DNA of 64,000 nucleotides from Pseudomonas sp. AL03 (GTDB lineage: Bacteria; Pseudomonadota; Gammaproteobacteria; Pseudomonadales; Pseudomonadaceae), in contig NZ_JASBRE010000023.1 of the NCBI RefSeq assembly GCF_029960815.1, positions 35,355 through 99,354 of the forward strand. Direction: 5' to 3'. The notes under the pieces were generated by a model. The model was given only the letters and a program-made list of their open reading frames with translations, did no database searches and was not told where the DNA came from. Made by a program: the position numbers and the translations under genes. This document shows, in pieces, positions 11,732 to 20,152 of the stretch. Each line of letters opens with the position of its first letter. Positions within the stretch are counted from its first letter, which is position 1.

Positions 11732-11917
11732 ATGGATATCGGGATGATTCGTGGCCTGGGCACCGTTGTTGTGATGGTGGCCTTCATCGGTCTGGCGTTG
11801 TGGGTGTTCAGCCCCAAGCGCAAGTCGGAGTTTGAAGACGCGACCTTGCTGCCTTTCGCGGATGATCCCGAAGCCATCAAGCACGTCGAGCAAGCTTCTA
11901 GGAGTAACAAAGAATGA
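11732..11917 (+). CDS. ccoQ: cbb3 oxidase small subunit CcoQ (second copy)
   Basis: This is a 61-residue one-helix protein (helix about 4-24) with the acidic tail LLPFADDPEA. It is shorter at the N-terminus than the first copy. It lies 5 bp after ccoO and overlaps ccoP by 4 bp. Confidence 0.9.
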   Translation: MDIGMIRGLGTVVVMVAFIGLALWVFSPKRKSEFEDATLLPFADDPEAIKHVEQASRSNKE

Positions 11918-12897
11918 CTACGTTCTGGAGTCTGTACGTCACAGTCCTCAGCCTCGGCACAATCTTCACCCTGACCTGGCTGCTGCTGTCAACCCGCAAG
12001 GGCCAGCGCAGCGAAGCCACTGAAGAAACGGTTGGCCACTCCTTCGACGGGATCGAGGAGTACGACAACCCACTGCCGAAATGGTGGTTCATGCTGTTCG
12101 TGGGCACCATCATCTTCGCCCTGGGCTACCTGGTTCTGTACCCAGGCCTGGGTAACTGGAAAGGCCTGCTGCCGGGTTACAACTACCTCGATAACGACAA
12201 GCAGACCGCGTTCGCCAACGGCCAGAGCGGCTGGACCGGCGTTCACGAGTGGGAAAAGGAAATGGCCAAGTCGGACGCCAAGTTCGGCCCGATCTTCGCC
12301 AAATTCGCTTCCATGCCCATCGAAGAAGTGGCCAAGGACCCGCAAGCCCTGAAGATGGGTGGCCGTCTGTTCGCCTCCAACTGCTCGGTCTGCCACGGTT
12401 CCGATGCCAAGGGCGCTTATGGCTTCCCTAACCTGACCGACGCCGACTGGCGCTGGGGCGGCGAAGCGGAAACCATCAAGACCACCATCATGGGCGGCCG
12501 TCATGCGGTCATGCCGGCATGGGCTGAAGTCATTGGTGAGCAAGGCGTTGCCGACGTTGCCGGCTACGTGCTGACCAACCTCGATGGCCGCAAGCTGCCG
12601 GAAGGCACCAAGGCTGATCCGGTTGCCGGCCAGAAGCTGTTCGCCGCCAACTGCGCGGTGTGCCACGGCCCGGCAGGTAAAGGTACCCCCGCGATGGGCG
12701 CACCTGACCTGACCCACCCGGCCGCGTTCATCTACGGTTCGAGCTTCGCTCAACTGCAGCAGACCATCCGTTACGGCCGTCAAGGCCAGATGCCTGCGCA
12801 AGAACAGCTGCAAGGCAACGACAAGGTTCACTTGCTGGCGGCTTACGTTTATAGCCTGTCTCACGGTGAGAAAGCGCCGGTGGCGGACGCCCAATAA
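11914..12897 (+). CDS. ccoP: cbb3 oxidase diheme cytochrome c subunit III (second copy)
   Basis: This is a 327-residue diheme cytochrome c with two N-terminal helices and heme motifs CSVCH (C157, C160, H161) and CAVCH (C247, C250, H251). After the second helix it carries an extra loop (NYLDNDKQTAFANGQSG) that is absent from the first copy. The loop is periplasmic and near the membrane surface, so it could affect donor docking. It is the last gene of the second ccoNOQP operon and is followed by a strong terminator. Confidence 0.95.
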   Translation: MTTFWSLYVTVLSLGTIFTLTWLLLSTRKGQRSEATEETVGHSFDGIEEYDNPLPKWWFMLFVGTIIFALGYLVLYPGLGNWKGLLPGYNYLDNDKQTAFANGQSGWTGVHEWEKEMAKSDAKFGPIFAKFASMPIEEVAKDPQALKMGGRLFASNCSVCHGSDAKGAYGFPNLTDADWRWGGEAETIKTTIMGGRHAVMPAWAEVIGEQGVADVAGYVLTNLDGRKLPEGTKADPVAGQKLFAANCAVCHGPAGKGTPAMGAPDLTHPAAFIYGSSFAQLQQTIRYGRQGQMPAQEQLQGNDKVHLLAAYVYSLSHGEKAPVADAQ

Positions 12898-12921
12898 GGC
12901 AAACGCTTGATGCAATACCAA

Positions 12922-12955
12922 AAGCCCCGCCAGGGAACTGGCGGGGCTTTTTTTT
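12922..12955 (+). terminator. Strong terminator of the second ccoNOQP operon
   Basis: An 11-bp stem (AAGCCCCGCCA / TGGCGGGGCTT) with a 6-nt loop is followed by a run of T. It overlaps the stop codon of the convergent phosphoesterase gene and has A residues on the other side, so it can work in both directions. Confidence 0.93.
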
Positions 12956-13964
12956 ACTGGATGCCTGACCAGACCGATTTGACCGGTACCGTCTCTATCG
13001 TGTTGCGACTCGACCAGTCATTGTTCTCGACCCTATTGATGTGCAAGGCCTTGCGATCCTCGGAAAAGCTGGCGATCAGGTAGGTCTGCTGCGACGCGCC
13101 ACCGCTGAGAAAGACCGGAACCTTGCCGTAGTACCACGAACTCCTGAAGCTGCCCGCATCGCTATGGTAATGACCGGCAAACACAGCCGTGACGCCATAC
13201 TGATTAATGATCCGGTTGAAACGCTCGACCTGCTGCGGGTTGCCCCAGCGATCGGGCTCATGCAGGTTGACGATGATGATGTAGCCCTGTGCTCGTGCGA
13301 GCCGCAAATCAGTCTCCAGCCAGTCCAGCGCCTGAGTGATGCGGAACGAGGTCGGATTAAGAAAGTGCGAGATTTCCACCTCGTACGTCGGTTCATTGTT
13401 GAGTTGCACCATATGAACATCGCCGACCGTAGTTGAATACGCCAGGCTGCCGTTATATTTATTAACCAGACCGCCACCACTCACGCGCAAATCAAAGTTA
13501 TCTACTTTGCCCCAGTGATGTTCCTTGTAATCGACAATGCTCCCAGCCGCACAACTTTCAGAAAAACAATCACCCACGTTATTTTTATAATCGTGATTAC
13601 CCAAGCCATACAAAAAATCTTTTCCGAAGTACTTATTCAGTGCCGTCCGAATATACGAACGCTCGGAAATATGCCCGAAGGCAGTCATATCACCATTGAT
13701 CATCAAGGGCACAGGCCCCTGACCGGCGTGCCGTCCGCGGAAATCCGCGATATTGGCAAACTGGCTTTCGATCAACCCTTGGGAACGCTTGTCACGGTCC
13801 GATGCCGATTGCTCTTCACCACTGTCGGACTTCTCCGTCCAAGGGTATTGCGGGTCAGAGGCAAAGACCATATGACGAGGTGCGTTTTCAATAGAATGCG
13901 CAGCAGGCGCCATCGACAACACCCATAGACACGCAAGAAAACCTGCGCGCTTCTTGATATTCAT
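12954..13964 (-). CDS. Exported metallophosphoesterase (calcineurin-like)
   Basis: This is a 336-residue secreted or periplasmic protein with a signal peptide (MNIKKRAGFLACLWVLSMAPAA, cleavage near residue 23). Calcineurin-type metal motifs are present: D37, GD at 91-92, GNHD at 122-125, H235 (NLHEPD) and GHYH at 264-267. The first motif reads SDPQY, so the usual D-x-H histidine is absent. Substrate is unknown; relatives hydrolyse phosphomonoesters, phosphodiesters or nucleotides. The gene is antisense to its neighbours, lies between ccoP and ccoG, and has AT-rich stretches and codons unlike the flanking cco genes, which suggests acquisition. No partner gene is visible. Confidence 0.8.
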   Translation of the reverse strand: MNIKKRAGFLACLWVLSMAPAAHSIENAPRHMVFASDPQYPWTEKSDSGEEQSASDRDKRSQGLIESQFANIADFRGRHAGQGPVPLMINGDMTAFGHISERSYIRTALNKYFGKDFLYGLGNHDYKNNVGDCFSESCAAGSIVDYKEHHWGKVDNFDLRVSGGGLVNKYNGSLAYSTTVGDVHMVQLNNEPTYEVEISHFLNPTSFRITQALDWLETDLRLARAQGYIIIVNLHEPDRWGNPQQVERFNRIINQYGVTAVFAGHYHSDAGSFRSSWYYGKVPVFLSGGASQQTYLIASFSEDRKALHINRVENNDWSSRNTIETVPVKSVWSGIQ

Positions 13965-14436
13965 AGAATTCCGTTTCCGTTAATAACTGATAGATGCACC
14001 ACAACTTTGCAGCGCACTCGCCACAACTTATTCGAAGAACACAAAAACCACAAACATCACATCCAAGCCAATTAAATTAATATATTTCCGCCCCCAATAC
14101 TTGAGACTAACAACTGGCGATTATTGTTTGTAATGTTCCTGTGGAGCAGGACATGCCGACATGGATGGTGGTCACGGGCAACGTGTCGGATTCCAGGCGA
14201 GTGGCGTTGCGCTGCTCAACCCTTTGAATGATTGATCCCCAAGTCGGGAAAACCGTCCATAATTCACAAGTCAATTGATTCAAGTCATTACACCGTCAGT
14301 AGATTTCCACCAACGTGACCAAAGGTCGCACCCTTGAGCCAGAGCGACAGGCGTATCATTGCGCCACTGCAACACCTCTTTTTGACCGCGGTCGGCATGT
14401 ACTGACCGAGGCATTTTTCCACTGCCGTGGGATGCA
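13965..14436. promoter_or_regulatory. AT-rich divergent region between the phosphoesterase gene and ccoG
   Basis: This gap is 472 bp with no reading frame that I can support. The stretch 14035-14110 is strikingly AT-rich for this genome (AATTAAATTAATATA core) and probably holds the phosphoesterase promoter. Near ccoG, TTGATTCAAGTCAT at 14275-14288 fits the Anr consensus at 8 of 10 positions, but no -10 sits at the class II distance, so it is only a weak candidate. Confidence 0.4.
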
Positions 14437-15846
14437 ATGATGAGCAACCAGATTCCGGTACACGACGTCACACCTGCCAAGAACAAAAGCGTCGACCTCT
14501 ACGCCTCTCGAGAAAAAATCTACACCCGCGCCTTCACCGGTCTGTTCCGCAACCTGCGGATGATGGGCGGTGCCGGGCTGTTTCTGCTGTATTTCGGTAC
14601 GGTCTGGCTGAGCTGGGGCGGCCATCAGGCCGTCTGGTGGAACCTGCCGGAGCGCAAATTCTTCATCTTTGGCGCAACCTTCTGGCCTCAGGACTTCATC
14701 CTGCTCTCGGGGATCCTGATCGTCAGCGCCTTCGGCCTGTTCTTCATTACCGTGTACGCCGGGCGAGTCTGGTGCGGCTATACCTGCCCACAGAGTGTCT
14801 GGACCTGGATTTTCATGTGGTGCGAGAAGGTCACCGAAGGCGACCGCAACCAGCGCATCAAGCTCGACAAAGCGCCCATGAGCGCCAACAAATTCTTGCG
14901 CAAACTCAGCAAACACTCGATGTGGCTGTTGATTGGCTTCGTGACCGGCATGACCTTCGTGGGTTACTTCTCGCCCATTCGCGAACTGACCATCGACTTC
15001 TTCACCGGTGAAGCCGACGGCTGGTCGTATTTCTGGGTCGGCTTCTTCACCCTCGCCACCTACGGCAATGCCGGCTGGTTGCGCGAGCAGGTGTGCATTT
15101 ACATGTGCCCGTACGCGCGCTTCCAGAGTGTGATGTTCGACAAAGACACCCTGATCGTTTCCTACGACCCGCGTCGTGGTGAAAGCCGCGGTCCGCGCAA
15201 GAAAGGCGTCGACTACAAGGCCATGGGCCTGGGCGACTGCATCGACTGCACCATGTGCGTCCAGGTTTGCCCGACCGGTATCGACATCCGCGACGGCCTG
15301 CAAGTCGAATGCATCGGCTGTGCGGCCTGCATCGATGCCTGCGACAGCATCATGGACAAAATGGATTACCCGCGCGGCCTGATCAGTTACACCACCGAGC
15401 ACAACCTGTCCGGGCAAAAAACCCATAAACTGCGCCCGCGCCTGATCGGCTATGCCACGGTGCTGCTGGCGATGATCGCTTTGCTGATGACCGCGTTCTT
15501 CATGCGTTCGCTGGTCGGTTTCGACGTCAGCAAGGACCGCGTGCTGTACCGTGAGAACGCCGAAGGCCGGATCGAAAACGTCTACAGCCTGAAGATCATG
15601 AACAAGGATCAACGCGACCACACCTACCTGCTCGAAGCCGCTGGCCTGCCGGACCTCAAACTGCAAGGCAAGCGCGAGATCAAGGTCGCCGCCGGAGAGA
15701 TTTTCAGCCAACCGGTCGAACTGTCCATCGCTCCGGAAAAACTGCCATCGAGCACCAACGAGGTGAAATTCATCCTCAAGGATGCCGATGACGACAACGT
15801 CCACATTGAAGCCAAGAGCCGGTTCATCGGCCCACAAGTTCGTTGA
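14437..15846 (+). CDS. ccoG: cbb3 oxidase accessory protein CcoG (FixG/RdxA ferredoxin)
   Basis: This polytopic membrane protein with two [4Fe-4S] ferredoxin sites is required for cbb3 assembly; in other proteobacteria it is a cupric reductase that feeds copper to CcoN. It has 469 residues: membrane helices at about 40-60, 88-108, 160-180, 196-212 and 338-356, a CGYTCPQ motif at 113-118, and ferredoxin cysteines C268, C271, C274, C278 and C292, C295, C298, C302. A periplasmic immunoglobulin-like tail follows (about 360-469). Two ATGs in a row (14437, 14440) make the exact start uncertain by one residue. ccoH follows 11 bp downstream. Confidence 0.95.
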   Translation: MMSNQIPVHDVTPAKNKSVDLYASREKIYTRAFTGLFRNLRMMGGAGLFLLYFGTVWLSWGGHQAVWWNLPERKFFIFGATFWPQDFILLSGILIVSAFGLFFITVYAGRVWCGYTCPQSVWTWIFMWCEKVTEGDRNQRIKLDKAPMSANKFLRKLSKHSMWLLIGFVTGMTFVGYFSPIRELTIDFFTGEADGWSYFWVGFFTLATYGNAGWLREQVCIYMCPYARFQSVMFDKDTLIVSYDPRRGESRGPRKKGVDYKAMGLGDCIDCTMCVQVCPTGIDIRDGLQVECIGCAACIDACDSIMDKMDYPRGLISYTTEHNLSGQKTHKLRPRLIGYATVLLAMIALLMTAFFMRSLVGFDVSKDRVLYRENAEGRIENVYSLKIMNKDQRDHTYLLEAAGLPDLKLQGKREIKVAAGEIFSQPVELSIAPEKLPSSTNEVKFILKDADDDNVHIEAKSRFIGPQVR

Positions 15847-15857
15847 GAGAAGTGATC

Positions 15858-16397
15858 ATGCCCGCACCAACTGCCGCAAGTCCCTGGTACAAGCACCTTT
15901 GGCCGTGGATCATCATCGCCATCCTGGCGTGTTCCGTGACCCTGACCTTGTCCATGGTGACGATCGCGGTGAAAAACCCGGACAACCTGGTCAACGACAA
16001 CTATTACGAGGCTGGCAAAGGCATCAACCGCTCCCTCGACCGTGAACTGCTGGCGCAGACCCTGCTGCTGCGCGCCCGCGTTCATCTGGACGACGTGACC
16101 GGCGAAGTCGATTTGCGCCTGAGCGGCAACAGCCAACCCAAAACCCTGGAGCTGAACCTGATCTCGCCGACCCAGCCCGAGAAGGATCGCAAGATCACCC
16201 TGGCGCGCAGCGAAACCGAACAGGGCCGCTACATTGGCCAGTTGAGCGACAAGGTCGACGGTCGCCGCTTTGTAGAACTGCTGGGCGTACAGGACGACAA
16301 GACCTGGCGCATGTTCGAAGAAGAACAGGTCAGCCATGACAAGGATTTGCTGCTGGGTGATGAGCCGCTGCAGGGTGCGGAAGACCTGAAGAAGTAA
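15858..16397 (+). CDS. ccoH: cbb3 oxidase accessory protein CcoH (FixH)
   Basis: This is a 179-residue assembly factor with one N-terminal membrane helix (about 11-33, PWIIIAILACSVTLTLSMVTI) and a periplasmic beta-rich FixH domain that starts NPDNLVNDNYYEAGKGINR. CcoH interacts with cbb3 assembly intermediates and is needed for stable complex formation. The ATG at 15858 follows GAGAGAAG; the upstream TTG at 15843 overlaps ccoG and is less likely. A REPIN separates it from ccoI. Confidence 0.92.
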   Translation: MPAPTAASPWYKHLWPWIIIAILACSVTLTLSMVTIAVKNPDNLVNDNYYEAGKGINRSLDRELLAQTLLLRARVHLDDVTGEVDLRLSGNSQPKTLELNLISPTQPEKDRKITLARSETEQGRYIGQLSDKVDGRRFVELLGVQDDKTWRMFEEEQVSHDKDLLLGDEPLQGAEDLKK

Positions 16398-16406
16398 GCC
16401 TTACCC

Positions 16407-16518
16407 TGATCGTTCCCACGCTCTGCGTGGGAACGCAGCCAGGGACGCTCCGCGTCCCAGCCGAAGCGGACGCGGAGCGTCCGGGGAGGCATTCCCACGC
16501 AGAGCGTGGGAACGATCA
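16407..16518. repeat. REPIN (two inverted REPs) between ccoH and ccoI
   Basis: Two REP cores, GATCGTTCCCACGC... and its complement, flank an inner pair of GACGCTCCGCGTCC-type inverted repeats. The element is about 112 bp and lies inside the ccoGHIS operon, ending 14 bp before the ccoI start, where its hairpin may modulate downstream expression. Confidence 0.85.
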
Positions 16519-16532
16519 TCGGACAACGCCTC

Positions 16533-18983
16533 ATGACCACCCAACTTTCCTGCTACCACTGCGCCCTGCCCGTCCCGGCCGGCAGCCGCTTCACCGCTGC
16601 CGTCCTCGGTGAAGCCCGCGAGTTCTGCTGCCCGGGTTGCCAGGCCGTGGCCGAAGCAATCGTGGCTGGCGGCCTGGAAAGCTATTACCAGCATCGCAGC
16701 GAGTCATCGGCCAACCCCGAAGCGCTGCCGGTGCAGTTGGTGGACGAACTGGCGCTGTACGACCGCGCCGATGTACAAGCACCCTTCGTCCGCCACGAAG
16801 GCGACCTTGCCGAAACCACTCTGTTGATGGAAGGCATCAGTTGCGCGGCTTGCGGCTGGTTGATCGAGAAACACCTGCGCGGCTTGCCGGCGGTGGCCGA
16901 AGCGCGCCTGAACCTGTCCAACCATCGCCTGCACGTGCGCTGGGCCGATGCGCAACTGCCGCTGAGCCAGGTACTCAGCGAATTGCGCCACATCGGTTAC
17001 GCCGCGCACCCGTATCAAGCCGACCGCGCCAGCGAACAACTGGCCAGCGAAAACCGCCTGGCCCTGCGCCAACTCGGCGTGGCCGGGCTGCTGTGGTTCC
17101 AGGCGATGATGGCGACCATGGCCACCTGGCCGGAATTCAACATTGATCTCAGCCCCGAGCTGCACACTATCCTGCGCTGGGTCGCGTTATTTCTCACCAC
17201 CCCGATCGTGTTCTACAGCTGCGCGCCATTCTTCAAAGGCGCGATGCGCGATTTGCGCACCCGCCACCTGACCATGGACGTCTCGGTCTCGCTGGCCATT
17301 GGCAGTGCTTATATCGCCGGGATCTGGACTTCGATCACCGGCGTCGGAGAACTGTATTTCGATGCGGTGGGCATGTTCGCGCTGTTCCTGCTGGCCGGAC
17401 GGTATCTGGAACGCCGTGCCCGCGAACGCACCGCCGCCGCCACCGCGCAACTGGTCAACCTGTTACCCGCCTCGTGTCTGCGCCTGAATGCCGACGGCCA
17501 GAGCGATCGGATCCTGCTCAGCGAACTGCGCGTCGGCGATCAAGTGCTGGTGCATCCCGGCGCAATCCTTCCGGCTGACGGTAAGATCCTCGACGGTCAG
17601 TCGAACATCGACGAATCCCTGCTGACCGGCGAATACCTGCCACAGCCGCGCACACCGGGCGATGCCGTCACCGCCGGCACCCTGAATGTCGAAGGTGCAT
17701 TGACCGTGGAAGTCCTGGCGCTGGGGCAAGACACCCGACTGTCCGCCATCGTCCGCCTGCTGGACCGTGCTCAGGCCGAGAAGCCGCGACTGGCGGAAAT
17801 AGCCGACCGCGCCGCGCAATGGTTCCTGCTGCTATCGCTGATTGCCGCTGCCGTCATCGGCCTGATCTGGTGGGAACTGGATTCGTCGCGGGCCTTCTGG
17901 ATTGTGTTGGCAATGCTCGTTGCGACATGCCCGTGTGCCTTGTCCCTCGCCACGCCGACCGCCCTCACTGCCGCCACCGGAACACTGCACAAACTCGGTT
18001 TGCTGCTGACTCGCGGTCATGTGCTGGAAGGCCTGAACCAGATCGACACGGTGATTTTCGACAAGACCGGCACGCTCACCGAAGGGCGCTTGGCGTTGCG
18101 CTCAATCCGCCCGCTCGGCGCACTCAACAGCGATCAGTGCCTGAGCCTGGCCGCTGCTCTGGAAAACCGCTCTGAACATCCGATCGCCCGCGCATTTGGC
18201 CGCGCACCGCTCGCTGCCGAAGAAGTCCACAGCACACCAGGGCTAGGCCTCGAAGGGTTGGTCGGTGAGCAACGCCTGCGCATCGGCCAACCGGGTTTTG
18301 TCTGTGAACTCAGTGGCGCTGCCGTGCCGTTGATGCCGGATGAAGCCGGTCAATGGCTGTTGCTCGGCGACAACCAGGGGCCGTTGGCATGGTTTGTTCT
18401 CGACGACCGTTTGCGTGCCGACGCACCCGCGCTACTCGCCGCCTGCAAGTCTCGCGGCTGGCGCACGCTGTTGTTGTCCGGTGACAGCTCGCCGATGGTC
18501 GCCAGTGTCGCCGCGGAACTCGGCATCGATGAAGCCCGTGGCGGCTTACGTCCGGACGACAAATTGCAGGTCCTGCAACAGCTCCACAAGGAAGGCCGCA
18601 AGGTGTTGATGCTCGGTGACGGCGTCAACGACGTGCCAGTGCTGGCCGCCGCCGACATCAGCGTGGCCATGGGTTCGGCCACCGACCTGGCGAAAACCAG
18701 CGCCGACGCGGTATTGCTGTCGAACCGCCTCGACGCACTGGTACAAGCCTTCAGCCTGGCGCGGCGCACCCGTCGGGTAATCATCGAGAACCTGCTGTGG
18801 GCCGGGCTGTACAATGGCCTCATGTTGCCGTTCGCTGCCCTCGGCTGGATCACTCCGGTGTGGGCCGCGGTCGGCATGTCCATCAGTTCGTTGACCGTGG
18901 TGCTGAACGCTCTGCGCCTGACTCGCATGCCAAAGACGCCTGCGGTCAGCGCCACGCCAGAAACCCGCCCGCTGCCGGCCTGA
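16533..18983 (+). CDS. ccoI: Copper-exporting P1B-type ATPase CcoI (FixI) for cbb3 assembly
   Basis: This inner-membrane copper ATPase supplies copper on the periplasmic side for the CcoN active site. It has 816 residues: an N-terminal cysteine cluster (C7, C10 and FCCPGC at 31-36), a heavy-metal-associated domain with CAAC (C104, C107), the membrane CPC motif at 466-468 (TCPCALSLATPTAL), the phosphorylation motif DKTGTLT with D510, and the hinge GDGVNDVPVLAAAD. The ATG at 16533 gives MTTQLSCYHC, the usual FixI start; the longer frame from 16506 begins inside the REPIN. The family is clear; FixI-type pumps are distinct from housekeeping CopA. Confidence 0.95.
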   Translation: MTTQLSCYHCALPVPAGSRFTAAVLGEAREFCCPGCQAVAEAIVAGGLESYYQHRSESSANPEALPVQLVDELALYDRADVQAPFVRHEGDLAETTLLMEGISCAACGWLIEKHLRGLPAVAEARLNLSNHRLHVRWADAQLPLSQVLSELRHIGYAAHPYQADRASEQLASENRLALRQLGVAGLLWFQAMMATMATWPEFNIDLSPELHTILRWVALFLTTPIVFYSCAPFFKGAMRDLRTRHLTMDVSVSLAIGSAYIAGIWTSITGVGELYFDAVGMFALFLLAGRYLERRARERTAAATAQLVNLLPASCLRLNADGQSDRILLSELRVGDQVLVHPGAILPADGKILDGQSNIDESLLTGEYLPQPRTPGDAVTAGTLNVEGALTVEVLALGQDTRLSAIVRLLDRAQAEKPRLAEIADRAAQWFLLLSLIAAAVIGLIWWELDSSRAFWIVLAMLVATCPCALSLATPTALTAATGTLHKLGLLLTRGHVLEGLNQIDTVIFDKTGTLTEGRLALRSIRPLGALNSDQCLSLAAALENRSEHPIARAFGRAPLAAEEVHSTPGLGLEGLVGEQRLRIGQPGFVCELSGAAVPLMPDEAGQWLLLGDNQGPLAWFVLDDRLRADAPALLAACKSRGWRTLLLSGDSSPMVASVAAELGIDEARGGLRPDDKLQVLQQLHKEGRKVLMLGDGVNDVPVLAAADISVAMGSATDLAKTSADAVLLSNRLDALVQAFSLARRTRRVIIENLLWAGLYNGLMLPFAALGWITPVWAAVGMSISSLTVVLNALRLTRMPKTPAVSATPETRPLPA

Positions 18984-19005
18984 GCCGCGTGGGCATGGAG
19001 TCCAG

Positions 19006-19224
19006 ATGCCAGCTCTCTATGTGATGATCCCGGCCGCGCTGCTGATCGTGGCCATCGCTATTTACATCTTCTTCTGGGCAGTCGACAGCGGTCAGTACGA
19101 TGACCTCGACGGCCCGGCCCACAGCATTCTGTTCGACGACCAGGACCCTAACCACAAGGCGGCCGTCGACGAAGCCAGCGGCCATCCGGCCAAACCGGAC
19201 GACAAGGCCCCTCCCCATGCTTGA
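19006..19224 (+). CDS. ccoS: cbb3 oxidase assembly protein CcoS
   Basis: This is a 72-residue protein with one N-terminal membrane helix (about 4-26, YVMIPAALLIVAIAIYIFFWAV) followed by SGQYDDLDGPA, the CcoS family signature, and a charged histidine/proline-rich tail. CcoS is needed for cofactor insertion into cbb3. It overlaps the next gene by 8 bp. Confidence 0.93.
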   Translation: MPALYVMIPAALLIVAIAIYIFFWAVDSGQYDDLDGPAHSILFDDQDPNHKAAVDEASGHPAKPDDKAPPHA

Positions 19225-19900
19225 GTTGGCGCCGCTGCTGGTGTCTGCGGTGATTCTCGGTCTGCTCGGTGGCGGGCATTGCCTGGGCATGTGCGGCGGT
19301 TTGATGGGCGCGCTGACCCTGGCGATTCCCAAGGAACAACGCAGCCGACGCTTTCGACTGCTGCTGGCCTACAACCTGGGGCGAATTCTCAGCTATGCAA
19401 CGGCCGGCCTGCTGATCGGCCTGGCCGGCTGGGCGGTGGCCAACAGCCCGGCGGCGATGTTCATGCGCGTCATCGCCGCATTGCTGTTGGTCGCCATGGG
19501 CTTGTACCTCGCCGGTTGGTGGAGCGGCCTGACCCGCATCGAAAGCCTCGGTCGCGGCCTGTGGCGGCATATCCAGCCGGTTGCCAATAAACTGCTGCCG
19601 GTGTCGAGTGTACCCCGTGCGTTGCTGCTGGGCGCGCTCTGGGGCTGGTTGCCGTGCGGGTTGGTTTACAGCACGTTGCTGTGGTCGGCGAGTCAGGGCA
19701 ATGCGCTGGACAGTGCGCTTTTGATGCTCGCGTTCGGGCTCGGCACCTGGCCAGTGTTGCTCGCCACGGGGCTGGCGGCTGAACGGGTCACGGCGTTGTT
19801 GCGCAAGCGTAGCGTGCGCATGACTGGCGGATTACTGGTGATTCTGTTCGGCATCTGGACCTTGCCGGGACCGCATCAGCATTGGCTCATGGGCCACTAA
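19217..19900 (+). CDS. Sulfite exporter TauE/SafE (DsbD-like) family membrane protein
   Basis: This is a 227-residue polytopic membrane protein with about six helices. Near the N-terminus it has GGGHCLGMCGG, the cysteine/histidine signature of the subgroup found beside ccoS in many proteobacteria, and a second conserved GALWGWLPCGLVYS. In this position a role in metal or thiol handling for cbb3 maturation is inferred rather than shown; the name TauE/SafE is a family label and does not imply sulfite export. I chose the ATG at 19217 because the longer frame runs through ccoS. Confidence 0.85.
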   Translation: MLELAPLLVSAVILGLLGGGHCLGMCGGLMGALTLAIPKEQRSRRFRLLLAYNLGRILSYATAGLLIGLAGWAVANSPAAMFMRVIAALLLVAMGLYLAGWWSGLTRIESLGRGLWRHIQPVANKLLPVSSVPRALLLGALWGWLPCGLVYSTLLWSASQGNALDSALLMLAFGLGTWPVLLATGLAAERVTALLRKRSVRMTGGLLVILFGIWTLPGPHQHWLMGH

Positions 19901-19916
19901 ATTTGCGGCGCGCCCC

Positions 19917-20047
19917 TGTAGCAGCTGCCGAAGGCTGCGTTCGGCGGCGAAGCCGTCGTAAACCCTCCACCGCAGATCCCCGGATCAACCGCGTGCACCG
20001 TATTGGCGAGGACTGCGTCCTCGAACGCAGCCTTCGGCAGCTGCTTC
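19917..20047. repeat. REPIN of the GTAGCAGCTG family
   Basis: Perfect 24-bp arms (AGCAGCTGCCGAAGGCTGCG... at 19920-19943 and its complement at 20022-20045) are about 78 nt apart. It lies between the TauE-like gene and the hemN promoter. It belongs to the same family as the elements at 31766, 49617 and 57619. Confidence 0.8.
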
Positions 20048-20074
20048 AGGTTCACGCTGCCCACCCGACCAACT

Positions 20075-20116
20075 TTGATGCAAATCAAGATGCCCCACCG
20101 CGCCTCCCCATAGACT
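20075..20116 (+). promoter_or_regulatory. Anr (FNR-type) box and -10 of the hemN promoter
   Basis: TTGATGCAAATCAA at 20075-20088 is a perfect TTGAT-N4-ATCAA Anr/FNR site. TAGACT at 20111-20116 starts 29.5 bp from the box centre, the distance expected of a class II (-41.5) activator promoter, which puts the start of transcription near 20123 and leaves a 30-nt leader before hemN. Confidence 0.88.
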
Positions 20117-20152
20117 CGCTGACACTGCCAGCCTATCCGGGGGAATGCCCGC

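Noticed and set aside
14275..14288. TTGATTCAAGTCAT as a firm Anr box for ccoG
   Set aside because: 8 of 10 consensus positions match, but no -10 lies at the required distance; kept only as a weak mention.
14356..15837. Minus-strand open frame of 493 codons opposite ccoG
   Set aside because: Antisense shadow of ccoG, which has clear ferredoxin motifs on the plus strand.
16407..16518. CRISPR-like array from repeated GTTCCCACGC units
   Set aside because: The units are inverted, not direct, with no regular spacers; they are REP/REPIN palindromes. No cas genes are present.
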